Positions 11,158 through 23,300 of a stretch of 37,285 nucleotides of DNA are shown here, in pieces. The position numbers and the translations under genes were made by a program. Within the stretch, counting starts at the first letter, position 1. Each line of letters begins with the position of its first letter. The notes beneath the pieces are model-generated. The model was not told where the DNA came from. It saw nothing but the letters and a program-made list of their open reading frames with translations, and did no database searches. The DNA is taken from contig NW_019775491.1 in assembly GCF_001039355.2 (NCBI RefSeq), positions 374,001-411,285 on the forward strand, given 5' to 3'. This stretch comes from Lingula anatina. Its lineage: Eukaryota; Brachiopoda; Lingulata; Lingulida; Lingulidae.

Positions 11158-11411
11158 AGTTTATGTCTAGATGCACGTGTTACGTATTGCTCGACTTGCA
11201 GTAGAATATAGCAGGGTCGCAGTTATTTTTGGATCAACAGTATCATTTGATAAGTTTGCAATAATGTGACAAATAGAAGACATTTTCATTCAACAAAAAT
11301 TCAACAATTTTTTTATTTTTTAATGGAAATTGAATATTTATATAATTTGCTCATTTTTATCAAAAACATTTTGTCTGTGCGGAGGACCGGAAGTATGGGC
11401 GACAGGTGATT
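11158..11411. promoter_or_regulatory. Probable bidirectional promoter TIMM13 / DOP1
   Basis: This segment lies between the TIMM13 start codon (11157, minus) and the probable DOP1 leader exon (donor at 11542). It contains an E-box CACGTG at 11174-11179 and an ETS/NRF-2 type core ACCGGAAGT at 11386-11394, a site common in promoters of nuclear mitochondrial genes. No TATA box stands out. Shared promoter use is an inference from spacing. Confidence 0.5.
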
Positions 11412-11542
11412 ATGACGAGGAAGGCTTGCATTTTCTTTTACAACTCAATGGAACATAGGGTTTGGCGATGATTGAACAACTTCATTAATGTTTGATTCAT
11501 GGAGATAATTTGACGGAAGTAAAGCAAATTGCCCCAAGTCAG
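11395..11542 (+). other. DOP1: Probable non-coding leader exon of DOP1 with a 19-codon uORF
   Basis: A consensus donor CAG|GTGAGT at 11540-11548 would splice to the acceptor at 12820-12821 that opens the first coding exon (12822). The transcription start is not visible. A short upstream ORF, ATG at 11412 to TGA at 11469-11471 (19 residues), would lie in the leader. The exon is inferred from the donor and the gene start only. Confidence 0.45.
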
Positions 11543-12821
11543 GTGAGTAGTGTCACAATGCACAGCATACGCTAGGCGTAATTTTTTGCGAAGAAAAGTA
11601 TCGTTTTTCGGGAATTGTGTTTCTGCTTTCAGTGCAATGTATCTTGTTAAGTCATTCTTACAAACTAAGTACTTTGTAATTCTGCAGGCAAGGAAGATCT
11701 TTTCTGAGAAACAGATTTGACGCCACGACTTTCTCGTGATCTATTAATGTGGTAATGCAGATGATCTCCTGTATGTTTTTGGAGATAGGGAAGCTGCTTT
11801 CTGGGTTACATGCCTGTAAGTCCCCGCACCGATACTCCCCCACAATTACAGATATACTAAGGGGGAGTATCAGTGCGGGGAAGTATCGGTGCGGGGGAGT
11901 ATCTGTACGGGGATGTACCGGTGCGGGGATCTATTAGTGTGGGGTCGTACCGATGCGCATAATACAAAAAATTACTAAGGGGGATTATTGGTGCCGGGGA
12001 GTAATGGTGCGGGGGAGTAATGGTGCGGGGGGGTATCGACATGCCCCCTTTCTGCACTTCCTTACTTTTTTGTTTGATTTCTGCACTTCTTTACTTTTTT
12101 GTCTCATCCTTGTCGCCAAGATAGTGTTTTACTCTATTCTGACAGCATTAAAATACACTTCTGGTACTTACTAAGAGTATTGCCTGTTCCTTCTGTTTAG
12201 TTGGGACACCACGTTTCTTTTGAATAGCTTTGCCTTGTGTAGAGTGAGAGCTTGCACGTCTGCCACTCGTCAGATCTGGAGGGATCTAGGGCATGGTTGG
12301 CTCTTACTTTATATGTGTGCATCCCTGTGTAGTCCCCATATGTGCAACAGGAATCCAGAATCCTCTTGGCAGTGACAGAAAACACTACATTACAAACTAC
12401 TGTAATATATGCACATACTGTGGAATATGCTCTGTGCACAATATCTACAACAACTTCCACAGGACCTTCACTGAGCTCATATACACTGCACACTAATGTT
12501 TAAGTTGAGCTCGCACTGCTCTCTTAGTTGTTTAGGGCATTAAAGCATTAAATCCTGTTGACGAAATTTGACAAGGCAGGTGCCATGGAAGTCGCACCTT
12601 CTGTTAACATTTCATTGGCTGTCCTGTCCAACTCTGGGCTTTGATGCCCTTAAGACTTGATGCAGCCCGACAGACTTCTTTTTTTGATTTGAAGAGATCA
12701 TTTTCATTAAAAACTCTTTGCTCCTGTTTTTTAAAAAATTCTATCATGAACATGCTTTGTTACATGTAGCGATTATTGCTTCTGCTCACAATCTCCAACT
12801 GTGCAATTTATACTTATACAG
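11543..12821 (+). other. DOP1 intron 1 (leader intron), with minisatellite
   Basis: No coding exon is recognised. It carries the GC-rich 16-bp minisatellite and foldback at 11821-12049. The remaining 12050-12821 is AT-rich with no structure I can defend. Confidence 0.45.
11821..12049. repeat. 16-bp minisatellite with foldback head
   Basis: Units like GTATCGGTGCGGGGGA repeat head to tail at a 16-bp period from 11867 to about 11957 (six units). After a spacer with CTAAGGGGGATTATTGG, about three more units follow to about 12049. An inverted copy of one unit at 11821-11841 faces 11861-11881 with 20 of 21 bases complementary and a 19-base loop, so the array begins with a strong hairpin. It is much richer in G and CG than its surroundings. 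The proline-rich ORF on the minus strand here is only a by-product. Confidence 0.85.
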
Positions 12822-12840
12822 AAATCAGTGCAATAGAGCC

Positions 12841-15800
12841 ATGAGTTCCTCATGCTCTGAAGAGGTTGACCTACTTCAGGACTCAAAATATCGATCGTAC
12901 ATCCAGAGTGTTGAAAAAGCCCTGAAAAGCTTTGAAAACACCAGTGAATGGGCAGACTTGATATCAGCTCTTGGGAAACTAAACAAGGTAAATTACTTTC
13001 AGTTTTGACATTTTACTTGAGTTAACTTTGTTTTTTAAAACATCCGAGTGTATGCGTAGTTGTGATTTTGTTTTTGAACTTAATTGTTCATTATTTATTT
13101 ATTTTTTTATCTGTTTATTTATCTATATTTTTCTGAGAAAAAACTTCAAGTTTATATGTAAGATCATCTCAATAAGTTAATTAGCATGTTGAGTGGATGT
13201 GCTTTATATTTAAGACTTTCTGAATATGCAACATATGACTTTTCTTCCCACCAGGTGCTCCAGTCTCACAAAAAATATGACGTGATACCTAAAAAGGTGA
13301 CCATTGGGAAGCGTCTGGCCCAGTGTCTTCACCCAGCCCTTCCAGCAGGGGTACACCTCAAGGCAATGGAGACCTACGACATCATATTCAATACCATAGG
13401 GACCACGCGGCTTGCCAAAGACATGTTCATATACAGCGCAGGCCTTTTCCCGTTGTTGTCATTTGCTGCAATGAATGTCAGGCCAACGCTGTTGGCTATT
13501 TATGAGAACCATTTCTTGCCTCTTGGCCAGAGTCTCCGGCCTGGGCTAACTGGACTGCTGATGGGGGTGCTGCCAGGACTGGAGGAGGGTTCTGATCATT
13601 TTGACAGGTTTGTTGTTAATGTTATATGTAAGTGTTGGAAATGTGAAATTAGTTGAGTGGGTGGAACAATAATTAAATTGTGTGTATGTTGGACAAAGTT
13701 ATCTGAAAACTCAGAGAAAACATTTTGCTGAATTTTATTTCACTTGAATTATTTAATAAACTGGTTTAATGGTTTTAGCATGAATACAGTACTCAGAGTA
13801 TGTTTTTAAGTCTTCATTTTGTAAGTCATCACACATAGGTAATAGTTTTTGTTATCCTCCTCAGACATGCTGAAACTAACAGCCCTACTGGTCATGACCG
13901 ATATTAATTTTAAGGACTGACAGAAATTTCTATTCAGTTGGTCCAAGCAACTGGCAACAATTTTAAGAGCTGCCATTTTGAATTTACAGTTAGTCTGGTA
14001 AAATTTTCTGGTCTGGCAAATTTTCATAGCTGCAGTTCTGAATGCCTGGCTGTTAAAAAAATTATAGCATGTCTGTCTCCTGCCTGTGTGTCATGAATTT
14101 TTTTTACTTTCAGAACAAACTCTCTCCTGGAAGAATTCTGCAAGGTCACAGATTCCACATTTTTCTACGGTTGTCTATGGGAGTGTGTTCTGTCTGCCCC
14201 CACCATCCGTCTCCCTGCAGTTAACTATGTACTGGCCCACTACAACAGGAAACTGAGCATGGAGGATCAGCTGTATATCATGGGCACCAACATTGACATT
14301 ATGGTAATATTCTCTAAGTTCTGAATTCACACAAAATGACACTGATGAATTTTGTATGATTTATATGGATGTACTGTAAATAGAGGTACTTATCAGAAGA
14401 GGACACAAGTTATGCTGGTTGTAAGTTATTAAGATGCATTTTAAAAGATTTTATTTTTGTGCAGTTTTGAAAAAGTTCTGTTTGACCATTACACTCAGGT
14501 TTATATATGTTCATGCATAGTTTTCGTGAAATAAAGATTGACATTAAATGTTTACATAAATATGGCTTACTATTTTTAACCAGACCAAAAGAGAGGAATG
14601 AAAAAGCCAAAGCACAAATATCTGGTCAGCAGTGTCAAATGAATGCAAACAATGCAAATATCCAAAATTAATAAAAACATTACCATGATTGTTTGTAATT
14701 TTAGGTTCAAGCTTTGAGTAGTGCCGTAGAGGATAAAAGTGCTCTGGTGCAGCGTAGTGCTCTGGAACTGCTGCTCAGTGGTTTCCCCATGCACAACAGT
14801 CAGCTGACCAGACCAGACATGATCAAACTACTCACCTCTGGTATGTGATACTTAGTGCACATTCAGAACAGTGGACTAACAGATGGCGACCCATTTCAAA
14901 GCTTGCTGGTTAATTTCCAATTAGACACTTTATAGATTTCACATGGGGATTACGCAACAAGCATTCAAGTAGATCAGCCATATTTGATCCGCAGATCTGT
15001 TGATCCGCTGTTCTGAATGTGCTCTTCATTACTATACATAAGAGTGTGAATCAGCAAATGTTTATCAATCCGTATATATTTATATGTGCAGGAAAGGTAG
15101 CACCCTGACAATATGGGGTAATGACTCGGATCTTTTCAATGGGCAAAAATTTTTTAACTTTCAGGTCCTGTCTTATATAATCACAAAAATTATATTTCTA
15201 CATAGTATTTACGGTGCTCTTACTGCATAGAATAGGACTATAGAGTAGCCTGCATTTTGATTTTGTTGCTAGCACTGAACAGGATTGTACTTAGTTAAAA
15301 AAAATTATGACTTAAAGAATACAGTATCTGTAAAATTCACAAATTTCCCCATTGAAAAGATCAAGTTATTACCATATCTGCATCAGCAATATGAATGACC
15401 CCTGGGATTATTAGCTAGCTCAACTCATAATTGTAGGCTGCCAAAATGGCCAACCAGTGCATGATGGCCCATGGCACCTAATTTAGCTGTAGTAAGAATG
15501 TATGTCATTGAATAATTATTAGTAATAACCACAAACTTGTGATCATACAAGAATTCATGGAATCATTGCACCACAGTCAACTTTAGTGCAAGAAACTCTG
15601 AATAATATTCATAATATAATGATTATTATAATAGCAGTATCTGTTATTATTACCTTTTTATTTCTGTCCTTGAATGGCTGCAAAGATATTGTAAAAATGT
15701 GTATTGTACCTGACTTGAAAAAAAATTGTTTAGTATTCATTTACTTTACTAATAATTGATTTTACAGGCATCTATGTGGTCCTGCGGCGAGACATGTCAC

Positions 15801-17378
15801 TAAACAGGAGACTGTATGCCTGGTTGTTGGGCACTGATGTCAATGGAACACCTCTCCTGTCTGTACCCGAACAGCACAATAAGCAGCTGAAAAGATGTGA
15901 CAGCAGCGAGAGTGGGGAGACGGAATTACATTACTTTAATACATATTCTAAAACCCTTCTGGTCCTGGCACTGAAGTCAGTATTGAGTGAGGAAAGAGGG
16001 AGTGAAGAAGAAAAAGAAAACAGAGGAAAGCAAACTTTGAGTGCTGGGCTGAAACCTTTCAGAATTCTTATCAGCTTGTTGGACAAACCAGAAATTGGTT
16101 CCTCGGTTGTTGAAGATGTCTTAGTGGAGGTGTTCAGGTGTCTGTACAGAGAGTGTGCAGTGGAGCTGCAATCAAAATTGTCCAAGAAGTCTCGTGGTGA
16201 TATCTATAGAGAGGGTTCCATCTCTAGCATGGACATGGGAGCATTTCACTCTACTGAGAACAATGTCAGAAAGCATGATCGTCTCAGCAATGAACTAATC
16301 AAAACAGCCAACTTATTCTTTGGTACATTTGAACCCTATTTCCTGTGGGACTTCTTGACAAAAACCTTTGAAAATGTTTGCAAAGCAAAAGAGCCTACTG
16401 CTGAGAAAGGAAAACCAAAATTTGGAGCAGCTTTGAATTCAAACCTAGGTGTTTCAGAGTTCTGCAGTTTGGCCAGTTTTCTACTGGATACAGTGACATT
16501 GGTAAGTTGATTATGAACTCTGGGATCTCATAAAGTATTGTTTTTATCAAAAAAAGTTAAACACCAAGTTGAAAAAAAATGGAGACTATGAAGAACCATT
16601 TTGTTGCCCTGGCACGATGAAAAAAAAAAACAAAAAACAAATAACAATAGAGTGGAACATGAAAGTCTTATTCTTCAGCATGTTGTATATACAATGTAAA
16701 AGTTAGCCCTGCCTATTTTTCTCTTGTAGGAAACTTACACAGAAACTCAAACAGAATACCTTCCAGAGCTACTTGGTCACATTACCACATCAATAACAGA
16801 CCACTGCAAGGTTCTTACAGATTCTGAGGTGACTGACGCTCTCAAACTGTGCTCCAAAAATCCTGGCTCATGTGCTGCCATCTATGACTCCCTTGTCTGA
16901 TAACGACAGTGACAGCAGCTGTGATGATGAGGATATCTTTGATGGGAATTGCTCTTCTGTAACTCTGACATCTGCCACTCCAGAGAAAAGAGGAAATGAT
17001 TCAGAGATGGCGTCAAGGGAGGGGTCTCTGGATCCTACAAGGAAGACTGATGATGAGTGCTATGAAAGTGCTGTAAGTGATCTGGAATCTGACAAGACAC
17101 ATCCGTCAGATCCATCAGATAAAGGAAAGTTGACTGTCCCAGGCAAGGGAGAGTCCAATGCTAAAAATAAAGACAAAACACCTCCTCGTAGTCCACTGAA
17201 GCTGTACACTTCCAAGCACAGTGCAGACCAGATTCCTAAGAAACCATTAACAACCATGCAGGCATGTGTGCAGTCTTTCCAGACATTCTTTACTACATTT
17301 TCTTACCACAGGATCACCCCAGACACTGGAGTGCTGGATGACTGCCTACAGAGACTTATGAAAGGCTATGAAGACAAG
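12841..17378 (+). CDS. DOP1: DOP1 exons 1-6 (N-terminal Dopey domain, residues 1-736)
   Basis: Coding exons 12841-12987, 13255-13607, 14114-14303, 14705-14840, 15768-16501 and 16730-17378. Exons 1-4 and the start of exon 5 encode the most conserved N-terminal domain, up to GTDVNGTP near residue 300. Exon 6 starts in frame with [17 protein letters not shown] and then leaves frame at the A-run 16856-16860. In the uncorrected frame it stops at TGA 16898-16900, while the +1 frame continues with [20 protein letters not shown] to an in-phase donor. Start: ATG 12841 just after the acceptor at 12821, aligning with the family N-terminus. Introns 13608-14113 and 14304-14704 hold nothing recognised; 14841-15767 (0.9 kb) holds the inverted-repeat elements listed separately. 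Confidence 0.95.
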
Positions 17379-20300
17379 GTAGAGACTGGTCTTCCAAACT
17401 AGAATAGAGTAATACATTATAATATTGTTGACGTTGGAATGCATTCAATTTGGTGCCGTTTGAAAGTGAAATTTTTTTATTGGAACATTAGTTTTGATTT
17501 AAATTTATTCATATATTTTGCTGACATGATGGATGTGTGCTTATGTAATATGTTTTAATATGTTAATATGTCAATTGCAGTACTCTTACCACCTCAAATT
17601 AACTAAATTGATGTGCCAATTTTACATATCTACTAGGTATATTCAGAGGATAACGACACTAGTAACTCAGAATCAGATGACAGCCACAAGCCAACTGGAG
17701 ATGATTTTAAGATTCAGCCCCCTTCCACAGCAGGAAAGCAGTGTTCTGAAGCATTCATGGCAGCATGTCAGTTGTTGATTGATTTCTCCAGCTTCCCTCT
17801 GTACTGTACTGATCACAGCCTGATTCTGGACAAGACATTTGGTGTTGGTATGTAAGAACTTGAAACTTTAAGAGAGGTACTTGTAAATAAAGGTATTGGG
17901 ATTGTGTAATTTTTGTATGTAACATGATACAATGCAGTTGATTTGTTATTAAAGAATGACTGTCTATACACATCAATTTTCATGCTGTTTGCTTTAACTT
18001 TAAGAAAATAGCATGAAGATGCTATGGTAGCTTTACTGAAAATAAGTCAGGAATGGTATATTTGAATTATCTATCTGTTCACTGTTGAATGTGATATAAA
18101 ATTAAGATTCATTAATGATGCTATATTTCCCTCCCCAGATGGTGATATGTTTCCCCCCTGGCTGAAGATACTTCTGTCCTGTGCCTGCTACATGGACAAC
18201 TTTGACATCCAAGCTGGTGCAGTCAGTGCCATGTTAGACCTGCTCACTCTCACTGGGTCCATACTGGACCAATGTGAAGACCTGGCCAGGAAAAGACATT
18301 GCTCAGCCAGTGACGGGACAGTGTCAGTTGTCATTGTGCCCCCACTGGCTCCTAAGGTCTTTAGACATATTAATGGGACACCTAAGTTTTATAAGGTAAT
18401 GTCACACAATTTGGAGTTAATTTCTTAAGCCAAGAGTAATGCATTTATAAATAAGTGCAATTTATAAATGGCATACATTGCATTACCAGAAAAGATACTC
18501 ATGAACTCAAAACGAAAATAAAAAAATATACTTGGAGAATATTTTTTAAATTGAAAGTTAACCATAAAGAAGTATACTTTTAAAATGCCAAAACATTGTA
18601 TTTATTTGCTAGAACACAGTGGGTATTATGTTATAGACTGTATATGCATATCAAATATTGCCTTTGCCTTGTGTTCAGATTGTTGCTGAAAGACTGTGGT
18701 GCTACCTAGGACAAGACAGTCCCAACTGCCACCAGAAGGGTGTGGAGTTGTTCTTCCAGCTGCACCAGCTTGCTCCCACAGAGTGGGTGTGTGAGGATGT
18801 GATAGGGAATGCACTGGTATCAGAGAATGAGGTGAGAAAGCAGGCCTGAAGATGAGATTGATCAATTTGGTGAAGATTATTGAATGATAGATATAAAATA
18901 TAATTCTATGATTAAGAAACTTATTATGTGATTAAGAAACTTATATTATCTCTCAGATATGGATATTGGAAATTTTGATTCTAGATATAAGATTGTTTAA
19001 AAGTTTCACAGCAGAATAACGTTGTATGTAAATTGATATTTCCTAAACTAGCGAGAGAGGGTTGAGGCTCACCAGAAGTTTGCAGTGTTATGGCACCTGA
19101 CGAGAGAGGTCAGACACAAGCCAGGCATGCCACAGGTCAAAAGAACTTTTGAAAGGTACAGAAAAGTATATCTCCCCTTATATGCTACTCTTTTGTTAAA
19201 TTAAATGTGTACACCGCATAGTAAAGGGGTATCAAGTACAATGCAAGTGGGTGCCAAACTTAATTAAACTGTCAACAGTCCACTTTCTAAGGGGCTGTTC
19301 AGGGTGAGTGAGATTGCAAAAGCCACTGCTATGACCAAACTCATTCTAAACAGCCCCTAAGATGACAGTATTAATGAATCATATATGTATGTATTTGGTC
19401 AAATCTGAAAAATTAATACAAAATTAATTTAAGATATTACAGTCATTTTTCTTCATGTCATCAAGGGATTGTCTTGACTGTCTCTTACTCTATTCTCCTG
19501 TTTTCCAGGTCTTTGTTTGTGCTGCTGGACAGCCTGATTCTAGACAGCAGTCCAACCAAGATGTTAGCCACTGAATGGTTACAACATGCTATCCAGAGGG
19601 GAGATATCAACAGAGTTCTGGAGCCTGTACTACTGCTGTTACTTCACCCTGATACTGCCAGGTAAGTTATGTTATACTGTTATATATAACATGCTATCCA
19701 GAGGGGAGATATCAACAGAGTTCTGGAGCCTGTACTACTGCTGTTACTTCATCCTGATACTGCCAGGTAGGTTATATTATAAAATGCTATAATATAGTTA
19801 TATTGTGTGACTGCTTTCTTTTCTTTGTTGTGACAGTGCACAAAACAGAAGGTAAAGACAGACTACTGTATGTTTGAATGATACATAGTTTTGTTAGTGA
19901 ATTATTTTTAAAGATATCTGCTTAGGCTTGAATGTGAACAAAAATTCCCTGAAGTTATGAATTACTTGCAATTAAAAAGGACTGAATTTGAAAATAAATA
20001 ATTTTACTTCTATTTCAGGATATCAATCCAACATGTTGATATCCACCAGCCTAGAAAGGTCAGGCTTTCAGAGAGCAATGATGAGTCGGATCACGAAGCC
20101 AAAATCTATGCCATCAGCAGTGAAGGAGGCAACGTCATCTATCATGTCTCCAGTGATGTCAAACAAGTTGGCAAGAAGAACGCTGAGGACCTTAGAACCA
20201 TGGCTGCCTTGACAACCATTGGTGAGAAGGAAACAACAAAGATAGCCCCCGAGAAAGTTCACCAAGATCTTTTCTTTGAAAAAGTGAACCCAGATGCTAT

Positions 20301-23300
20301 GAATATGTTTGTTAATCCATTTGGGTCCAACACATCCCTGGATAAGGCAATGAGAGAGGGGTATGAACCTCCCCCCTCAGAGTTTCCTGATGTCGGCAAA
20401 GTGAAGAGACTAGATAAGGATATATGCCAGAAAGAAGGAATAACATTTGACGATGATGTGGACGAGGAGGCAAAGGAGGTAGAGGAAGACAGTGATGAAA
20501 CAAAAGCTGAAGATTTTGCACAGGAAATCGTTGAAGAGCTCCTGGATCAAGTTCTGCATAATGTTGACAAGGATGCAAACTCTCAAGGCAGTCAGGAGTC
20601 ACTGTGTCAGGACAGAGACCAGAGAAGCAGCAGTATTGTTTCCAAGGCAAGCAGCAATGAGGATCTGTTGAACAAAATTCAGAGTCGAATATCTGAGGTC
20701 GATTCCAGCAGCGAGTGTGATCCTTTGTCTGAGAGACGAGAAGAAATGGAAGAAATCCCAGGAATACATCCTCTTCACACCCATATTCTGCTGTACGCAC
20801 AGAAATACGACTGCCAGAGAACTCTGTATGCTTTGACTATATTGAAATCGATGATTGCCAGTAATCCCAAACTCTTTATGTGCACCATAGCCTCTACCAG
20901 TATTAGCAGCAGGAGGACGGCACATCTTGTTAAACTTCAGAATCTCTTGGCTCGCCACAGGAAGTCTGTGTTTGGGAAGAATTTCTTTGGTGACCTGACA
21001 GGAGAGGCAGCCACCTATAGGAACAGCATGTATCTTGAAATCCTGATCTCTGTGTGTCTGTACTTTGTGAGGAGTTATTACCCAAACTTGATGACCAGTG
21101 AGCTGTCTGAGCAAGAATTGATTGGGAACAAAGAGGTCCAGATTCTTGCCACTGAAGTCCTAAGCTCCCTGCTGCTAGAGATGATTAGTGTGGTCAAGGA
21201 AAGTGGCAAATCCTTTGCCTTTTATGCCACAGAGCTGCTGAATAAGTGCAAGGTGCAGAAAGCTGCGTTACACTGTGCACTGTCAAGTGTGTATAACACA
21301 AGAAAGTTGGACACTTCGGCAAAGAATATCAGCTTCACAGACGCTATTGTAGGCTTCAATGACAACTACATAAACCCAAGCACCATAGATGCATTCCAAA
21401 GTAAACTGCTCAATGTATTGCTGAAAATTGTCATCTTGGAGGACTGCATCAATAAGACCAAGACTGACCAGGACCAGACTGTGACCACCTCAACAGACTG
21501 GGAAAGATCCCAGGTCACCTTCGTACCTCAGCTTCTGTCATCTGCCACATTCAAAGCACGCCAGCCTGTGGCATATCAGGGGATGTTTTTGTCTGCCATA
21601 TTGAGTGGGTTGAAGCAGCAGCACATGGCACACATGCACCAGCAGTGGATGAGACTGGTCATCTCCTGTCTTCCACATGTAGGCAAAGCTCTGCCAGACT
21701 TGGTCAATAATGTGGTCTGTCAACTGTGTAAAAACCTGGAATTTTTGGCCTCTGAGTATGCTGTGGGTGGAGGGAACTATAGAAGGTGGGCACATGACTT
21801 TTATTATGTTATGGCTTTTGTGAAATACAGATGCATATGAAATCATTTTAATGTTAGAATTTATTTTCAGCTAGCATGCCAATAATATTTTATTACAAGG
21901 TTAAGCCTTAAATTTGTTCTTAACCTAGTTTTAAGACATATTTTTTATAAAAGTGTAACATGGAAAATGGGCACCTTTATATAAATACATATTTATTAAT
22001 GCCCAGTGATGAAATCATCCTTGCGCTCCTAGCATTGCCATTGTCTTTCACATATGATTGATACAATGTCAATGTGCAGACACTATACAGGGACCTGGAT
22101 ATGTTGTCATGTGGATGACTTTCCAGGGCTGAGGGCCGACACCAATATCAGATATAAGTTCCATATCAACTGTAATGTCATTTTACCCATATAACCACTT
22201 TCTTCAACTTACTTATTACATTCATTTCATACTATTGAATTTTAGAACACCTCGCCATCCAGATAAAATTCCCCCAGATCATGTGATATCAGTGCTTGAA
22301 GGTTTGACAGGCATCTGTCACTTCTGTCTCCTTGACAACACCAATCAGGTGTCAGTAGGTGGGACTTCAGCAGCCACTTCTGCACAGTCACTGGAGAGCA
22401 AAAGTTCTGGGCAGATCTTCAACAACCTGATCCACGTGTTCAACCCAGCACACAGCAGGGTAACTAAGGAAATAAGCAAAATATCTTAAGGGCCAGTTTT
22501 TGGCTTCATAATCACATTTACATTTTTGGTCATTCATTTTTGCCATGTTCGAATTCACTTATCACAGTTGGGCGTGGCAATGTACATATATACTTCCAGT
22601 AGCTACATGAAAGTGCTATGATAATGCACCAGATATCAAGATTTTTAAATATAAATTCCCATGTCTCCATATTCAACTCAGTACCAATTCAGTAGCATCA
22701 ATTTTATCTTTCTATTGATTAATTTCTCCAAGGAACCCAGTCCCCTGAAGGAGGTTGGTCCCCTCCCACCAGTGGTGGAAGCCAGGAGACTACTGTTGAG
22801 TATCCTGCCCAGGGTGATAGCTGCCCTCACTGTGCTCTGGAAGGCCATTGATATCTCTGAGGCCAGGGAGGATGAGGAGCAGCCATGTTGGACTATGGGA
22901 AGTCCCAAGGTAAGGTGAACTGTTTTTGAAAGATTATTGCAAGGTGCAGTTTTCACTTTTCAAAATTTCGCAAAGGTTGTTTAAAAAAGAGACAAATATA
23001 TCCAGGGATATCTTTAAAATTGTGTTATTGGAATGTTATTAAGGTAAGTAGTGCGTTGAAGTATCACCTTGTTAGTAGTAAGTTATACCTTTCTTAGAAT
23101 GTATGAAAGTGCCATAGTGATTCTACAAGCAATTATTAGCCTTTTTAGCCTTGATGTGTTGTGAAATTGGTTGTTTTATATGCAGGCTGTACGTCAGTGT
23201 ATCTTGGAGTTTCTGAGTCCTATCTCGCTGTACCATGGTGTGAACCTGCTGGGCTCTGTGGCTGTGGTATGGAATGACAGAAGGAAAAGAGAGGCTGGGT

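Noticed and set aside
11857-12057. Minus-strand proline/tyrosine-rich 66-codon ORF
   Set aside because: It is the translation of the 16-bp minisatellite.
12197-12496. Overlapping plus and minus ORFs (67 and 98 codons) in the DOP1 leader intron
   Set aside because: Cysteine/tyrosine-rich random-looking sequence with no matching splice sites or start context.
19586-19792. ORF with an internal repeat of its own sequence
   Set aside because: Off-frame reading of the exon 11 duplication, not a repeat protein.
20312-21114. Two long minus-strand ORFs (162 and 171 codons)
   Set aside because: They are antisense shadows of the conserved DOP1 exon 13 and show no family motifs.
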